Shown piece after piece: positions 24,201 through 46,095 of a stretch of DNA of 64,000 bases. The position numbers and the translations under genes are program-made. The stretch is taken from positions 868,001 through 932,000 of the forward strand of contig OY718807.1 in NCBI GenBank assembly GCA_963070105.1, written 5' to 3'. The notes under the pieces are model-generated. The model searched no databases. It was not told where the DNA came from and saw only the letters and a program-made list of their open reading frames with translations. Each line of letters opens with the position of its first letter. Position 1 is the stretch's first letter. This DNA comes from Litomosoides sigmodontis (Eukaryota; Nematoda; Chromadorea; Rhabditida; Onchocercidae).

Positions 24201-27200
24201 TCACGATCGCGAAATAATTACGAAAACACAAGCAATAAAGTCGTAATATCGAATAAAGAAAAAAATGACACTTACTTACGAAGTTCAGCAAAGTATAGCA
24301 TGCTATCTTTATAGAACTGTCGAAGAGCCTTCACAGTGTTACCTGCATAATTCTCACGCTTCCGTAATTCTTGTAATGCATATGTCGGTGAACTATTAAC
24401 TTCATCACTCTGACTGGCATCTAAAAATACGTACATAAAGAATTATCAAAATAGAAGGTACTCTTAATAAATATAAATGAAGATTTTGGATGTAAGTTTT
24501 CAAATTAATCCGGAATTGTTATGAATAATTTGAGTAATGATAGCTAAACTATGTTGTTAAACATAAATCAAATCTCAAATACGCATTTGGTATTTTCTAT
24601 TATTTGCCACATGAAGCAGGCTGCAGCAAAACAACACATAAATATACCAGCCAAAATGGAATGTCCCGATGATGACTCATTTACCACTTCCATATCGGAG
24701 CTTATTTTCTGCAGAACCTAAAATGAGCAAAAGTTTACATTCATGAATTCTTATGTCATGAACAAGGCATAAACAATATACCATTTGTGGCATAATTTCA
24801 GGTTCCTTACTCCCTATAATATTTTTCGTATCATTATGATCATCTTGGATTGAATCTGTTTTTGAAAATGACGATATCCGTAAATCTGTTAGATCATAGT
24901 TTCGTTCCTTCAGAGGACGCTGGCTCGACTGATTCATCTGCAAGTAATTAGAAGCTCTAACAAAAGAGGAAAGATGTGACACGGCACAACAACGTCACAA
25001 CAGCAAGATCTTCGAGATTCGAGCATAACCGAAAAACAACCAGAAATTAGAGTTCAAATACACATCAAAAACGATCAGCATGCACAATCAAGAACTTATA
25101 TGGAATTATTTATTCAAAATTATTCACAGACACAATTTCTTCGGGGAAGTGCACGTGCATGGGTTGTAGTGGGGTTACGAACAGAACGACCACGAAATTC
25201 GAAGCTTTTTCAATCAATGTGCAGTAACACTCATGTTCAAATAATTTTCAATAACAGATTTCATAATAAGTACAGGCGACAATTCTAAATTGCAATTATT
25301 AAGACATAACAAAAATAAACAATACAACTCCAACATGAGCGTAACTTTAAGAGAATACATTGTTAGAAACTGAATTATGCTGAAGCGCCCTATTCATGCG
25401 CTGTTCTACAGTTGCATAAAAGCTGCTTTGCCGATCAAAACATTTGTCGTTTGACAGTGAATTCTGAAACCTAAATTAACTCAACCGATTCTAAAAATAT
25501 ATTTGATCAAAAAAATTTTCATACGAAGTTTATCAAATGTTTCCCCAAGCAAAAACAAATAAAATCGAATTATTAGAGATTAAATAATTAAATAAGTACA
25601 TTACTGAATTGTACTGCCAATAAGATCAAGTAAATATTTTATCTGAACATAATTTTTTGCCCTCATCTACTTCATTTTTTGACACTAAACATTTTATCCA
25701 TAATTCTCATTGGCATTCCGCTGTTTTTATATTTCAGTTATTATTATTCATCGCAATCCAATATGCGCTCATGTGCTTTCGCTATTAGTTTTGGAAAACG
25801 TACCAAATACCGAAATGTCAGCTGGCAAAATATTTGTGCCAACAAAATACGTGCGCGAAAATGATAAAAAAATGTAAAGCTTAAGGCACGCAAAATATGA
25901 TTACGTTAAATACATATATCCAAAGCACTGCATACCAATGTTTCGGTATTGTGGCAAATAAAGTTAACAAGGTAAAGCTTCTAAACTAATTATTTTACAA
26001 GGTAAAGGACAGAATTTTTCTACTTTACAAAGGCAGACAAGAATCGCATGTTATAAAAGGAATAAAATATAAACTTATCGTAGTCGAAACAAAAAGGAAT
26101 AAATAAAGTATGCAGTTCACGTTGAGTGGCTTAATACATACCATGCCATCACTGACTTCATGTTTATGTAACAATGCTTGTCTACTAAATGCATCTCGAA
26201 CATGTCGAAGATGTTGGCTCATTTCAGCAACGTTCCTTCCATAAGCAATATAAGTCTTTAGGCGACATCCCAACGTTTTACCACAAGTCATCCCCTTGAT
26301 ATTCTGCTATAAGTTACTAATAGCTTCAATCCAGTTTTGAATAAAAAGCTGGAAAAAACAAATTACAAATATGAATGACTAATAAATAATGATTTGGTGA
26401 ACCTTAGGGAAGAGATGATCTTCATGAAGACGCTTTCTCACAGTGTGTCCTTCGAAAGAAAACGAAGATTCGCCATCCATTTTGCTGCACTCGAACCGTG
26501 AAGGAATTGACACTCGGTTTGAAAACGATGCTTGCAAAAAGTGTGCTGCGCTGCAATCAAGTTATCGAGAGAAGTGTGATAGGTTCATGATAAAGTTAAA
26601 TATCTAAATGAAAAATTAAACACCTGCGATCAATTTCTAACCCCAATGCAAAAATCTTCCAATGCACTAAAAGTAGTGAATGGACTTCTAATTTTCGAAT
26701 GCAAACCATTCATCCTTCCACAGGAGCTTGGAAAAATTAATCAGCTTAACCAGAGAAAAAAGAAAAACACGGCGAAAATATTACTTGTCGATATCGTTTT
26801 CCAGGTCATTCAATGTGTTAAACGATTGCTTGATTTTAACATTGATGTCGTCACAAGAACTGCTATGTCCGTGACCACTGATATTCAAATTTACATGCTG
26901 TGATATCTCAAATATTGATGAAGATCAACATTTTATACTTTTTTAACCAAGTCTATCCTAAATTAGCACAATACCCCTTGTTACTCGAAAGATTGTTTAC
27001 ATTTAAAAAGTATTTCAAATAATGAACTTACCGTCTCGTTTTTCGTTGAGCAGTTAAAGGCATCACTGGCTGAAATATATATGTCAAAGCTGCACTTAAG
27101 GAATTCATTTTTATCATCCTTCCATTGTGTTCTTATTAAGCAAGCAACAGATTGTCATCAATTTCAACAACAAATTCCCTTTATTTCAGTAATAACTCTC

Positions 27201-28714
27201 ACATTTTTCCGCTGCGATAAGAGGCTGTACCATTGTGCCTTTCTCAATTTCATCCATGTCATGCTCAGTGCAGCGTGTAGGCTGCGGTAAATGCGAATTC
27301 ATTTTACTACTCCTCAAAAACTTACTTACATCAACCACAGCTTTCATTATCCTCGGTCTGAAAGGTAAAGTATAAATTGTCACAAAACATTAAATCCTCA
27401 AGCTGTAATATACTAACTTGATCTAATATGTTATATTTCATTAGCAATAATATTTCATAAAGCTAAAAAAAATACAAGTATTGGAAATTATGAAAATAAT
27501 TACTTTTCGGCAGATCTTTTCGGCGAGTTCTGCTTTCCACAACTTCCAGAGCGCCAGTTATCGATAGGGGATTGTTCACTGCGAAAATAATCTATACTTC
27601 TCTCACAGCTGTTCTAAAAATATTTACAAATAACGCATTAGCCTTATCCAATTTTTCTATGGTGATTCTAATGCTTGTTATGCTAATCTTTATTTCCAGT
27701 AAATGCTAGCACTAAGACCGCAAAATATTCTTTGCCTTAGAACAACACAAACGAAAATCCATACTGTCCAATCAAAAAGTAACCTGCTCGACTCGTAAAA
27801 CGTTTTTCGAAGTGCATAATGATGGCATGGAACTGTAAAGATTAGTAACAGCAAGAACATTTCCACCTTCACAACTGTTCAATCTTTCGCAGCATTGCTT
27901 AACTGAAATTGAAACATTAAACAGTTCCAGAACACCTCTAAGTAAACCGCAGATGGTATAACATAGGAACACGGTTTATACATTATTTAATGAAGAAAAT
28001 ACTGAATTTAGTTTTCTCATTTTTCAAACTGCCGCAGCATTAAAAAACATTTTAGTAAATAAATTTTATAATCTAAAAAGACAAAATTCGTTCTTGTAAG
28101 AAAAAAATTCAGTGATTAGTGTGCCAAAACTGCAAAATACAATAAAAAAGTTTGGCTCACATGCAGTGGAAGTGCGGATACTTTGTACTTTTCGTAATAC
28201 ATTGCTTTCAAATGTATTTCTCGCATATGGCACTTCATGGCATGTTAAGCGAAATTTCCGAGCCTTGTTTGTAACCTTCTCAACTCCGTGGCTTTTACGA
28301 CTGCTTGTCTTATTTTCCTCTAAATACTCTCAAAGATTATTTCCATAGTCATAACTGTGAATCAGTAGAATAGACAATACAGTACCACTTAATAGTATTC
28401 TGGAGAACACAGTGTAGCTCTGAATAACACATTCACCAACCTAATTTGAAATAGCCACAAAATGTGCAAAAGCTTAATCTACATCCTTAATCTACAATCT
28501 ACATCGAGTTTCGTTATTCCAATCCTTATTTTTAACTGTATTTGCTTTCATACAACATATTAACTTTCGATATTTATAAAAAAACAAATTTTCACATTAA
28601 TATATCCGAAATATTACAAGTAGAATTATGTCATAATCAAGTATGAACCCGTACAAAATATTTACCGCCTAAAATCCTTCGTCGAATATGTTCCAATAAA
28701 TCATGACGATCCAT
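18294..28714 (-). CDS. Large many-exon coiled-coil/low-complexity protein, family uncertain (possibly CEP350-like)
   Basis: Start taken at ATG 28714 (MDRHDLLEHIRRRILGG), 22 bases after a CCTAG acceptor that looks like a spliced-leader site. Exons that join in phase include VKQCCERLNSCEGGNVLAV (27.8-27.9 kb), NSCERSIDYFRSEQ (27.6 kb), KPRIMKAVVDVSKFLRS (27.3 kb), ISQHVNLNISGHGHSSSC (26.9 kb), NAAHFLQASF...MDGESSFSF (26.4-26.55 kb), KTYIAYGRNVAEMSQHLRH (26.2 kb), KALRQFYKDSMLYFAELR (24.3 kb), LKRKYIDSVSSAM (23.9 kb), NLQQLREELKWKRREADFLK (22.9 kb) and AQISAHERYIAETEKD (22.65 kb). These are basic and helical. A long acidic Ser/Thr-rich exon (21.6-22.5 kb) holds two copies of EQLT-SLKSNY. C-terminal exons (18.5-19.5 kb) read QIWNLASLKQPLKIVV, QMIADRCCEIARCYF and ELYEEQRSWEDILERYENEI. 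The coding end is either TGA at 18520-18522 or a later exon (18294-18350, EFIFPYFDVSLLQNIEQDT). The order of helical stretches and the C-terminal pattern recall CEP350, but no CAP-Gly domain is seen; that name is a guess. Confidence 0.55.
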
Positions 28715-30174
28715 CTCTTCAAACAAATCTTCTTCCCTAGGAAAAAAACCAGAACCTTTATTTCAAGCATTTGGCAAACTACTTATGCGCTGCAGCTCTA
28801 GAAAGAATAATCAACGGACAAAAATACAAACGCACCAGTTAAGGAAGATGAATAGGGCATAGCCAAAATCAAATCATAATCACAAGTATCAACTGTCGGT
28901 TGACGATAACCTCATATTATTATCAATTGGTCTTTTCCATCACATCTTTTTGCGCTTCATAATTATAGCTGGCTGTTTCTATTCTAAAATAATATCCGTA
29001 TGCATTTATGGCACACAGTGGCAATGATTCTAATTAAATCGATCTCTTTTCTTTAAAGATGATGCAAATCTTTCATTTCTTTCCTCCACCCTTCCACTTC
29101 GATCAATTTCATAAATCAGGCAATTCTTCCAATTTCTAAAAATTCATCTTTCATTCCACAACAGTTCACTTTTCCGGCTTTCATCAGTAATTTTCTCTCT
29201 ATGACGACCTTTCTAATTCCTTCATTTCACTTCACGTCTTCCCATGAAAATTAGAAAATTTACTAACTCGCACGCAACACATTCTCTCAGTAAGTGCCAC
29301 AGCATAATACCTCATATTATACCACCTCAATTACGAAAACACAAAGTACTTCAGCTGTAGCTATCGGTGTGATGACTTCTAGCCCACAAGATCCACTCAG
29401 TTTGGTCGCCACCTCAGTGAAGCCCACCACTTTATCCTTCCCACACGGAAACCACTTGAAATTAAGCCGCCAAATTGATGCAACAATCCCCATGATGGCG
29501 AATTGAATCTGAGCCCTCACAAACCGATTTTTTTCAATTTGAAAACTGGTGTGGGAGTTGCGAATCGTTTGCCGAGAATACGAGCCGCAGAGAAGTGTCA
29601 TCAACTCTGCATTTCTCAGCATTCATACTCTTTTCATACTTTACTCTCAGCCTTACTGGTTTTTACAGATATTATTCAAAAATTTGCATATTCATAATTG
29701 TTTGTGGCTCGTATGTTTACAACCACCACTTTTTTATCCGTTTTTCATTCTGCTAATTCCGATACTGACTGCTTTGTTGAGCTCTTCTTATAGATTTTTA
29801 GCATTGTGTTTGAATTGTTTTCATATAAACTTTGAAATTTTCATGTGCTACGTGTTTCAGCATGCTTTATTGTCTTTTTTGTCCATTGAACACTTAAACT
29901 TTTTTGCATCCTCACTCATTTCAAAATCTTTTGCTCGTTTTTTTTATTGAATGAAATACGTGCTCAAATCAGCGTCATTGGCTGCTCAAAGATTTGTTTG
30001 ATAATATGTGATAATCTTTGGTAATGGAAAATTTTTATTAGACAGAAGTAAATAGAAATATTTTTTTAAATACTCCAATGTTTAGTTTTTCTACCTTCTC
30101 TAATTAAACACTTAGGATGTTTTAGCAAACATCGTATTGGTTGTTACGTTGTAGAGATATCAATCACATCAAAT
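28715..30174. other. Divergent intergenic region between the coiled-coil gene and bir-1
   Basis: Shared upstream region of two divergently transcribed genes. It contains a somewhat GC-richer patch at 29317-29530 in which a 101-codon minus-strand frame is open (29317-29622). That frame has no clear splice context, no family resemblance and an unconvincing composition, so it is not called as a gene. Confidence 0.4.
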
Positions 30175-31318
30175 ATGGCAGCCATTGTTGATTTGCTCAA
30201 CTGTGATGCTTACACCGATCATATTTTTTGCAATAACCGGTTGAAGTCGTTTACGGAAAATGCGTGGCCTCATCAACAGTCCGTTAATTTATCAGCAGAA
30301 AAGGTTAAACTCTCCTGAAACCATGAGCTAATTTGCTTTCTTTCGGGACATTGCTGCTTTCATTCATGGAGTTAAATTCATGTCGTAGGTTTAGCTATTT
30401 CAGATGGCTCAGGCGGGCTTCTTCTTCGATCCAGATGATGAAAATGTTGATGGCGTCAGTTGTCCATTTTGCCTTAAAAGTTTAACTGGATGGGAAGATA
30501 CTGACGACCCTCTGTAAGTCAATTTCGCAATAGTAATGCTGAAGCGAAGTTTGTCGAACAACACAATTGATTTTCCTTCTTTTGACGATGTCTAATAAGC
30601 CGAATAGTAAATTATTTATTAAACTGGGGTAGGACTGATTGGTAAATTGTTTATCGAATTGGATTAGAAATCTTTTTGATTGGTTTTTATAGCGAAGTTT
30701 ATATACGCTCTATATTTAAATATCTAATTTTTCAATTTTTCTATTTTTAGCGAGAAGCATGGCAGCAATTTAGACAAAAAGAAATGGAGTGAGAATTTGA
30801 GTTTTTAGAGCAGTATTTCAGAGCAGAGCATGCAAAACGAAAGGATATTTGCTACTTTGCTCGTTTAGGGAAAGATGAAAAGGAATGGACAGTTGAGGAC
30901 TTCTTACGGCTTCTGGCCCAGCGAAGGGCATCCATAATGGTTGCCTTTTTATTTAACAAAATTGTACATTTCAAAAAATTTTTAAGGCCGTACAGTTCTA
31001 CAAGTGATCTATTCTGACAGTAAAGGTCATGATGAATACCCCAAATTTTTGTGACTGAGTCGCCAAATTACCACCTTACTATCCTAGGCTCCATTATATT
31101 GCTGACAGTTGATCTTCAATCACCGTAGATGAAGAGTGAAGTTGCTTTAGAAAAAATTAGGTCAGTTCTAATTTCTAATTACCGTTTGCTATTTTAAGTC
31201 GTTAATTGCACTGAAAGCGATCGATGGTGCGAGAAATGCCATGGAAAGCGTCAAGAAGAGAATAGATGTTTTAACTGAAAGTAAGAGGCAGAAGAAAACA
31301 GCAAAGAGGAAAATTTAA
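30175..31318 (+). CDS. bir-1: Survivin / BIR-1, single-BIR inhibitor-of-apoptosis family protein
   Basis: Chromosomal passenger complex subunit (with Aurora B, INCENP, Borealin) that targets the complex to centromeres and midzone. Four exons join in phase: 30175-30303, 30404-30513, 30822-30939, 31199-31318; 477 nt, 158 aa. The BIR domain reads RLKSFTENAWP, EKMAQAGFFFDP, SCPFC, GWEDTDDPLAEH and DIC. The zinc ligands have the exact CxxC-x16-H-x6-C spacing. The third exon continues FARLGKDEKEWTVEDFLRLL as in survivin, and the last exon is the long C-terminal helix (ALKAIDGARNAMESVKKR...) ending in a Lys/Arg-rich tail. From DFL to the end of the helix the length matches my recollection of human survivin residue for residue, which supports skipping the short open patch at 31129-31160. 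A decoy acceptor at 30750 would give a frame lacking the last zinc ligand and stopping at once. Confidence 0.93.
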
Positions 31319-33779
31319 ATGTTTGGTAGTTGTTGCAGTCTAATTCCTTATGCCAGAATTTACTGATAACTTACTCTTAACTGGAGCTATACTGTTTCTG
31401 CGCCTTTTTTTTCAAATAGTCCACTTTTTATTGTTTAAATGTTGTGGTATAACTGGCTTAGCATATTCCCCTCGCTGAATTTGGTATTCAAAATTGATGC
31501 ACCATGCCAACTTAAACAAAAAAAGTCAAGACAACGAAAGGTGGCATGTATGTGGTATCTAAGTCTTACATTTCATTAACTCCTGAATTGCTTCGTTACA
31601 CTTTCAAGCTTTAAATTAAGTTTTTCCGCCAAAAAACGAATTATTTCATCTCAAGGAAAAGTTTAATTATCGATTTCAGTTTTGCGAAGTGCCTCCTGCT
31701 GTAACTTGATGTGCAAACATACTGAAATATTACTGATTACAACTTATTGTGTTATCCTGCGTTTTTGTCTTTCTCAGTAAAAATATATTAGTTTTATTGA
31801 AACCATCGTGCTTGCACATTTTTCAGTTATGTATGAAGCTTCACGATATTTCAATCGCTGAACAGTTTTTGAAATGAAGTATTAATTCATTATTGTTGAG
31901 ACATTTCACTTCTATTCGAAAGTTTGCATTGATTTGACCGAATATCATTTCTTTCAATTGAAATGCATCTGTATATGTTATTATCACTGCGAAAGAACAG
32001 GACGAACAGTATTTTCATTGCCTTGAAATATGCAGTTTCAACATATTAAAATGTGTGAATTTTAGTATCATTGCATTACGACGGACATTTCCGAGAATAC
32101 AAATTCCGGAATTGCGAACGACTTTGATAAAATGAGTAATAAAATGGCTATTTTGAGGCTCTCTGAGTGCTGCATTCCGTTTAAGTAATCACATATTTAG
32201 TGGTCACCTATATTTGCCGGACACCTGAATCTATGCCTACGGAATATATTAGCAGAATAGGGTTGAGGTGATGCTTCACATAGCATGAAACTTGGGAAGC
32301 CCACGCAGTGATCTGAAAAATTGTAGTACTCAACAGTGCTTCGTCCTGGCATTGCATATTCAGCAATTTTTTTTTCATCTGCCTAACACCCATAGCCAGA
32401 CATCGTAACGTACGAAACGTGTCATGACTGTTATGATATAACAGTAAACATGATCCAACCTGCCTACACTACGTGTGGGGTGTGACGGAGAAGGGCGTAG
32501 CGCACAACACAGTACTGGAACATGCCACGCCATACGCTGTGCAGTGAAGTGCAAAGGGGTTCGCAGTGTGGGAAAGATGCAGCGAGTGGGGTCCAAATAC
32601 GGGGCCCACACATTCCCTGCAGCGCTGCAAACGAATCGATCTCATTGGCTATTCGCATACACACACGCACGTGCATTGTGCATGACGGTGAAGATGAGTA
32701 TATGATGTATACGTGTACTCTCTCTGGGCAGTCCATCCAGCGCGACTACAGACACCTCTGTCTGACGTTTATCTGCGTGTAAATAAGTATCTGGTGCATC
32801 CATTCTGGTGCAGTTATGAATAAATCACGTACGACATCGTAGGTAGGTATGTGTACATGTGACTGCCGGAATCTTTACTGATATATGAATGTGTAAGTTT
32901 ACCAAGACGAAAAGCACCAGTGATTCTTTGTACATGTCTGAAACACGCATGCACTCACGTGTCCTTGCGCTCATCTATGCATGCTCATTTGAACATGCTT
33001 TCCTTAGCATGTTATTACACGGACATACGTGAGCGATGGTTTGCATAGCTAATGAATAGAGCAGGCAAACTTTTGTTCTCTACTGAATACCTTCAATCAA
33101 TAACTAATAAATAAGGTCACATTTTTCCCGTTAAATCACGTCGCGCTGTTTGCCCATTTATTGTTTCATTACTTGTTGTTTCGGCGTCAACTTGTTTTCG
33201 TGCAATAGTTAAGGTAGTGTCTACCTAAGGCTAGGCATCAAAAACGGAATTTGTAGAATATAACTTTGTAGAAACGGATGTTGAAGTGAAATCCTATAAG
33301 CTGGGACATTTCGGTCTGTTCATCCACTTATTGCATTCCTTAATTAGTCCTTCGAGTATTGATCGTTCCTACTTATTTCTTCTGCTACACTTGAAAGTTC
33401 ATTCGCCCATATATATTTCGAAAGCTAAAGCATTTTTTGACGTATATTTTCATAATTACTATACAATACTGTTATCAGCAATTATCGTTTCATCCTCATC
33501 CACAGTTGAAAATTATACAACTATTACAACATTAGTCAACTTGCTTATTTCTTTTTGGTGGGAATTGACTGACGTATGTTGGGAATTGATATAACGTAAC
33601 ACAGATCATTGGGACCTACGTGAAAATAGCTATAAAATATCGAATAAACGTTATCAGTTTTCATTTCATACTTCGCTGTTTCCTACTAGGAAAGTGCTGA
33701 TATTCGTATAGGTATAATATATATGTATCACTTATGTTATTTTGCATTTTCAAATGATTTTTTTTCTTTTTGTTTTCAG
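31319..33779. other. Intergenic region between bir-1 and tbc-11, with a GC-richer pocket
   Basis: No gene recognised. The stretch 32440-32770 stands out as GC- and CpG-richer than the AT-rich surroundings and is open in several frames on both strands, none with splice context or family resemblance. It could be promoter sequence for tbc-11, an unrecognised non-coding element or a remnant of a repeat. Confidence 0.4.
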
Positions 33780-33782
33780 TAC
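33764..33782 (+). promoter_or_regulatory. Candidate spliced-leader (trans-splice) acceptor for tbc-11
   Basis: A pyrimidine-rich TTTTTCTTTTTGTTTTCAG sits three bases before the ATG at 33783. With no upstream coding exon identified, this is the pattern expected for SL1 trans-splicing, though a cis-spliced 5' exon is the alternative. Confidence 0.4.
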
Positions 33783-43592
<9,810 letters not shown>

Positions 43593-43850
43593 TATTTCAA
43601 AAATTTTTTTTAGGCAAGACATTTTATTCGGTTAGTTTCTAAATTTCAAGTTTATTCCAAGAAAATCTTTGGTCATGTATGAAAGAATGTTTTAGACCTA
43701 CATCGGTCATTTATGTTTGTTTTCGGAGTCTAAGCTATAATTCCGATTCTCTGTGTTCAATATGTAGAGTTAACTGTATTTAACTGTATTTTACGGGAGT
43801 TAGGCATTCCTCTAAATTGTTTGTGAATTCATCATAGGTAACTTAGGTCA

Positions 43851-43854
<4 letters not shown>

Positions 43855-43886
<32 letters not shown>

Positions 43887-43918
43887 TTATTTATGTTGCC
43901 CATATTCATGTGCAGATT

Positions 43919-43967
<49 letters not shown>
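43855..43967. repeat. Two adjacent (TA)n microsatellites
   Basis: TA runs at about 43855-43881 and 43924-43967 separated by 40 bases. Confidence 0.9.
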
Positions 43968-43970
<3 letters not shown>

Positions 43971-44370
43971 AATTATACATATTTTACTATATATATGTAT
44001 ATATAGATGGAAAAAGATCATATATGCAAAAGAGCAACCACTGAAATCATGTTATTTGTTTATACTCGCATGAGGTTTACTCTTTTTTGATACATAGCGT
44101 ACTGTTTTAAAATGTAATTTCCTTGTTTTTATGAGAATTTGATAGCTTATTCACTTCATTTTACTACTTTTATTCTTTTGCATTAATTGTTTAGTTATTA
44201 ATGATTGAATATTTTCGGACATGATACATGCTTTTCTCTTTCAATTTTCGTGATTCTTTCGCTGTTGAGCTAGTTCGACAATTTGTGACCGGCCCAATTA
44301 TCATTTACATATAGCTTTGAATTTTCCCTGGTAGATTTATTTCTGTTGATGTAATTTTTTAATTCTCTAG

Positions 44371-44462
44371 ATGTCAAGGGCGATAAAGTTAAGAAAGTAA
44401 TCGGGAGGGCAGATTCTGTAATTGTAACCTCACAACATCACAAAGTACTTCCTAGAGAATAA
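44371..44462 (+). CDS. Candidate alternative terminal exon of tbc-11
   Basis: After an AATTCTCTAG acceptor, the phase-1 frame is open for 30 codons (VKGDKVKKVIGRADSVIV...) to TAA at 44460-44462. The normal last exon contains a phase-1 donor (GAGC|GTAGTA, near 43557) that would join in frame, replacing the last dozen residues. Lys-rich start and clean borders favour it; no family similarity confirms it. Confidence 0.3.
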
Positions 44463-44969
44463 AATTCCCTATTCTGCTTTGTACAATGCAATTCTAGTGA
44501 AGACAAGAATTGAAACTCTATTAATTTTGATTTCTAAAAAACATTATCTAGTGCCAATATAACTAAATTTGCGATAACCACTGGTACTTACGGTCTTTAT
44601 CAGATTTGAGGAATGAATTTAATTGTTGAATTGAGTCAATGATGTCCTTAATATCATATGTTAGTACTAAAAAGATTTCAATCGTGCGTAATGTTTAATT
44701 ATTAAGCATAGCTTAATCAATGTGACTTTGCCAGAAAAAGCCACGGAGGTGCGTTTTGTTTGCATTTCAATTCCACTTTTTCTTTTGTTTGTAAAATTCA
44801 AAAATTCCAATGTCACGAAATGTTTTCCATCCGACAAATGTTTCCTTGTTAGAATTTTAAAAATTATTGATAAAGGATTTTCTCTACAACAAAAAATGCA
44901 ATTTAACCATTTTTAATAAATTCACTGCCTATATTGTCGTAGAGAGCACTGATGGAAATGTACTTACCG

Positions 44970-45252
44970 TTGAATGTAGTTCTTTGGATTGGAATAACTT
45001 CTCGATATTTACTAAACGGTATAAAGAAACCTCGACATAAACTGGTAGGTGGGTAAGACCTAAAAACGTTTTTGGGGGATCAGGTTATTCCTTGACTTAA
45101 TGAACGATCGTTAAACACTGAAAAAAAATACATATACACCACCATCCCACTTATATATTTACCGTTGAATTTTATAACTCGACTCCAAAACCCTAACCGT
45201 GGATGTGCAAATTTACTTTTTGTGATGGTTTCAAGGACAGGTATGCCAAGTT
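44970..45252 (-). other. Two minus-strand exon-like blocks, unassigned
   Basis: Block one runs from about 45252 (acceptor TGTGTTCAG) to about 45166 (donor AACG|GTAAAT), reading KLGIPVLETITKSKFAHPRL. Block two runs from about 45057 (acceptor TTTTTAG) to 44970 (donor ACG|GTAAGT), reading LTHLPVYVEVSLYRLVNIEK when joined in phase. Both donors sit in the same TTCAACGGTAA context. No start, stop or family was found; it may be a small unannotated gene, a pseudogene or chance. Confidence 0.25.
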
Positions 45253-45501
45253 TCCTGAACACAATTGCAAATACATAATGTTATTCTCTGATTACAAAAC
45301 AAATCAAATGCTATTTATTTTCATATCAAATCAATCCATTTCTGGCGGTAGAGTAAAACAATATTTCTACAAAGGGAATTAGTATCACATTTCTAATGAC
45401 ATAGTGAAACGTTATGTGGGTGAATATCTTTATACTAATTAGTCCTACCCTAAAGTAGTGCAAAATTCGTCACCTAATTTGAGCATCTTTGGTTTATGCT
45501 C

Positions 45502-45506
<5 letters not shown>

Positions 45507-45568
<62 letters not shown>
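45507..45568. repeat. (TA)n microsatellite
   Basis: Uninterrupted TA run of about 60 bases; it produces spurious YIYIYI open frames on both strands. Confidence 0.95.
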
Positions 45569-45569
<1 letters not shown>

Positions 45570-46095
45570 AATAAAAGATCAAATATGCTCTCAACGGCGA
45601 AACATTTGACCAAAAAAAAGCGAAAAATGAGTACTAGATGGCTCATCTTGAAAGAAATAAGTACTAACGACGCGTTGACTTTTTTTATCAAGGCTCATAC
45701 TTTTTTTGCGACACCTTTTCTCGCTTAATAACTAACTGCTCAAATTTCCTGTCAGGTTAGTGTTTTAGATCCTGAAAAACAATTATGAAAGTGTGAGTAG
45801 TATTTTAAACAATCACATATAACAAAGCAACGAAAAATTCAAGTACATGATATCACAAGGAAAAGTCGGGCAAGGCTGCAATACATATAAATAACGCACA
45901 ACAAAAATATACAAAAATATTAAAAAACAATTTAAAACCAAAAAACACTCCCTCCAATTAGCTGTTCATTATTTATAGGAGTTCTTTCACGTAAATCTTG
46001 CATTGTTCATCTTATGCGAGGAAAATATAACCGAGTGATGTACAGCAGAGTATCATGTTCCACGATGAAAATAGTGTTACACACATGAAAATCTA

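Larger units (their letters stand above)
43593..46095. other. Convergent intergenic region with TA microsatellites and candidate exons
   Basis: Lies between the stop codons of tbc-11 and atf-6. It holds three long TA runs, a candidate alternative last exon of tbc-11 (44371-44462), and two minus-strand exon-like blocks near 44970-45057 and 45166-45252 with good splice borders but no recognised family. Nothing else supported. Confidence 0.5.

Noticed and set aside
31129..31160. Micro-exon MKSEVALEKI in bir-1
   Set aside because: It has usable borders but leaves the wrong phase for the last exon, while skipping it gives an exact length match to survivin.
33286..33594. 102-codon plus-strand frame upstream of tbc-11
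   Set aside because: Hydrophobic, AT-driven composition with no donor leading into the tbc-11 first exon in phase and no family resemblance.
45489..45691. YIYIYI open frames on both strands
   Set aside because: Translation of a TA microsatellite, not a gene.
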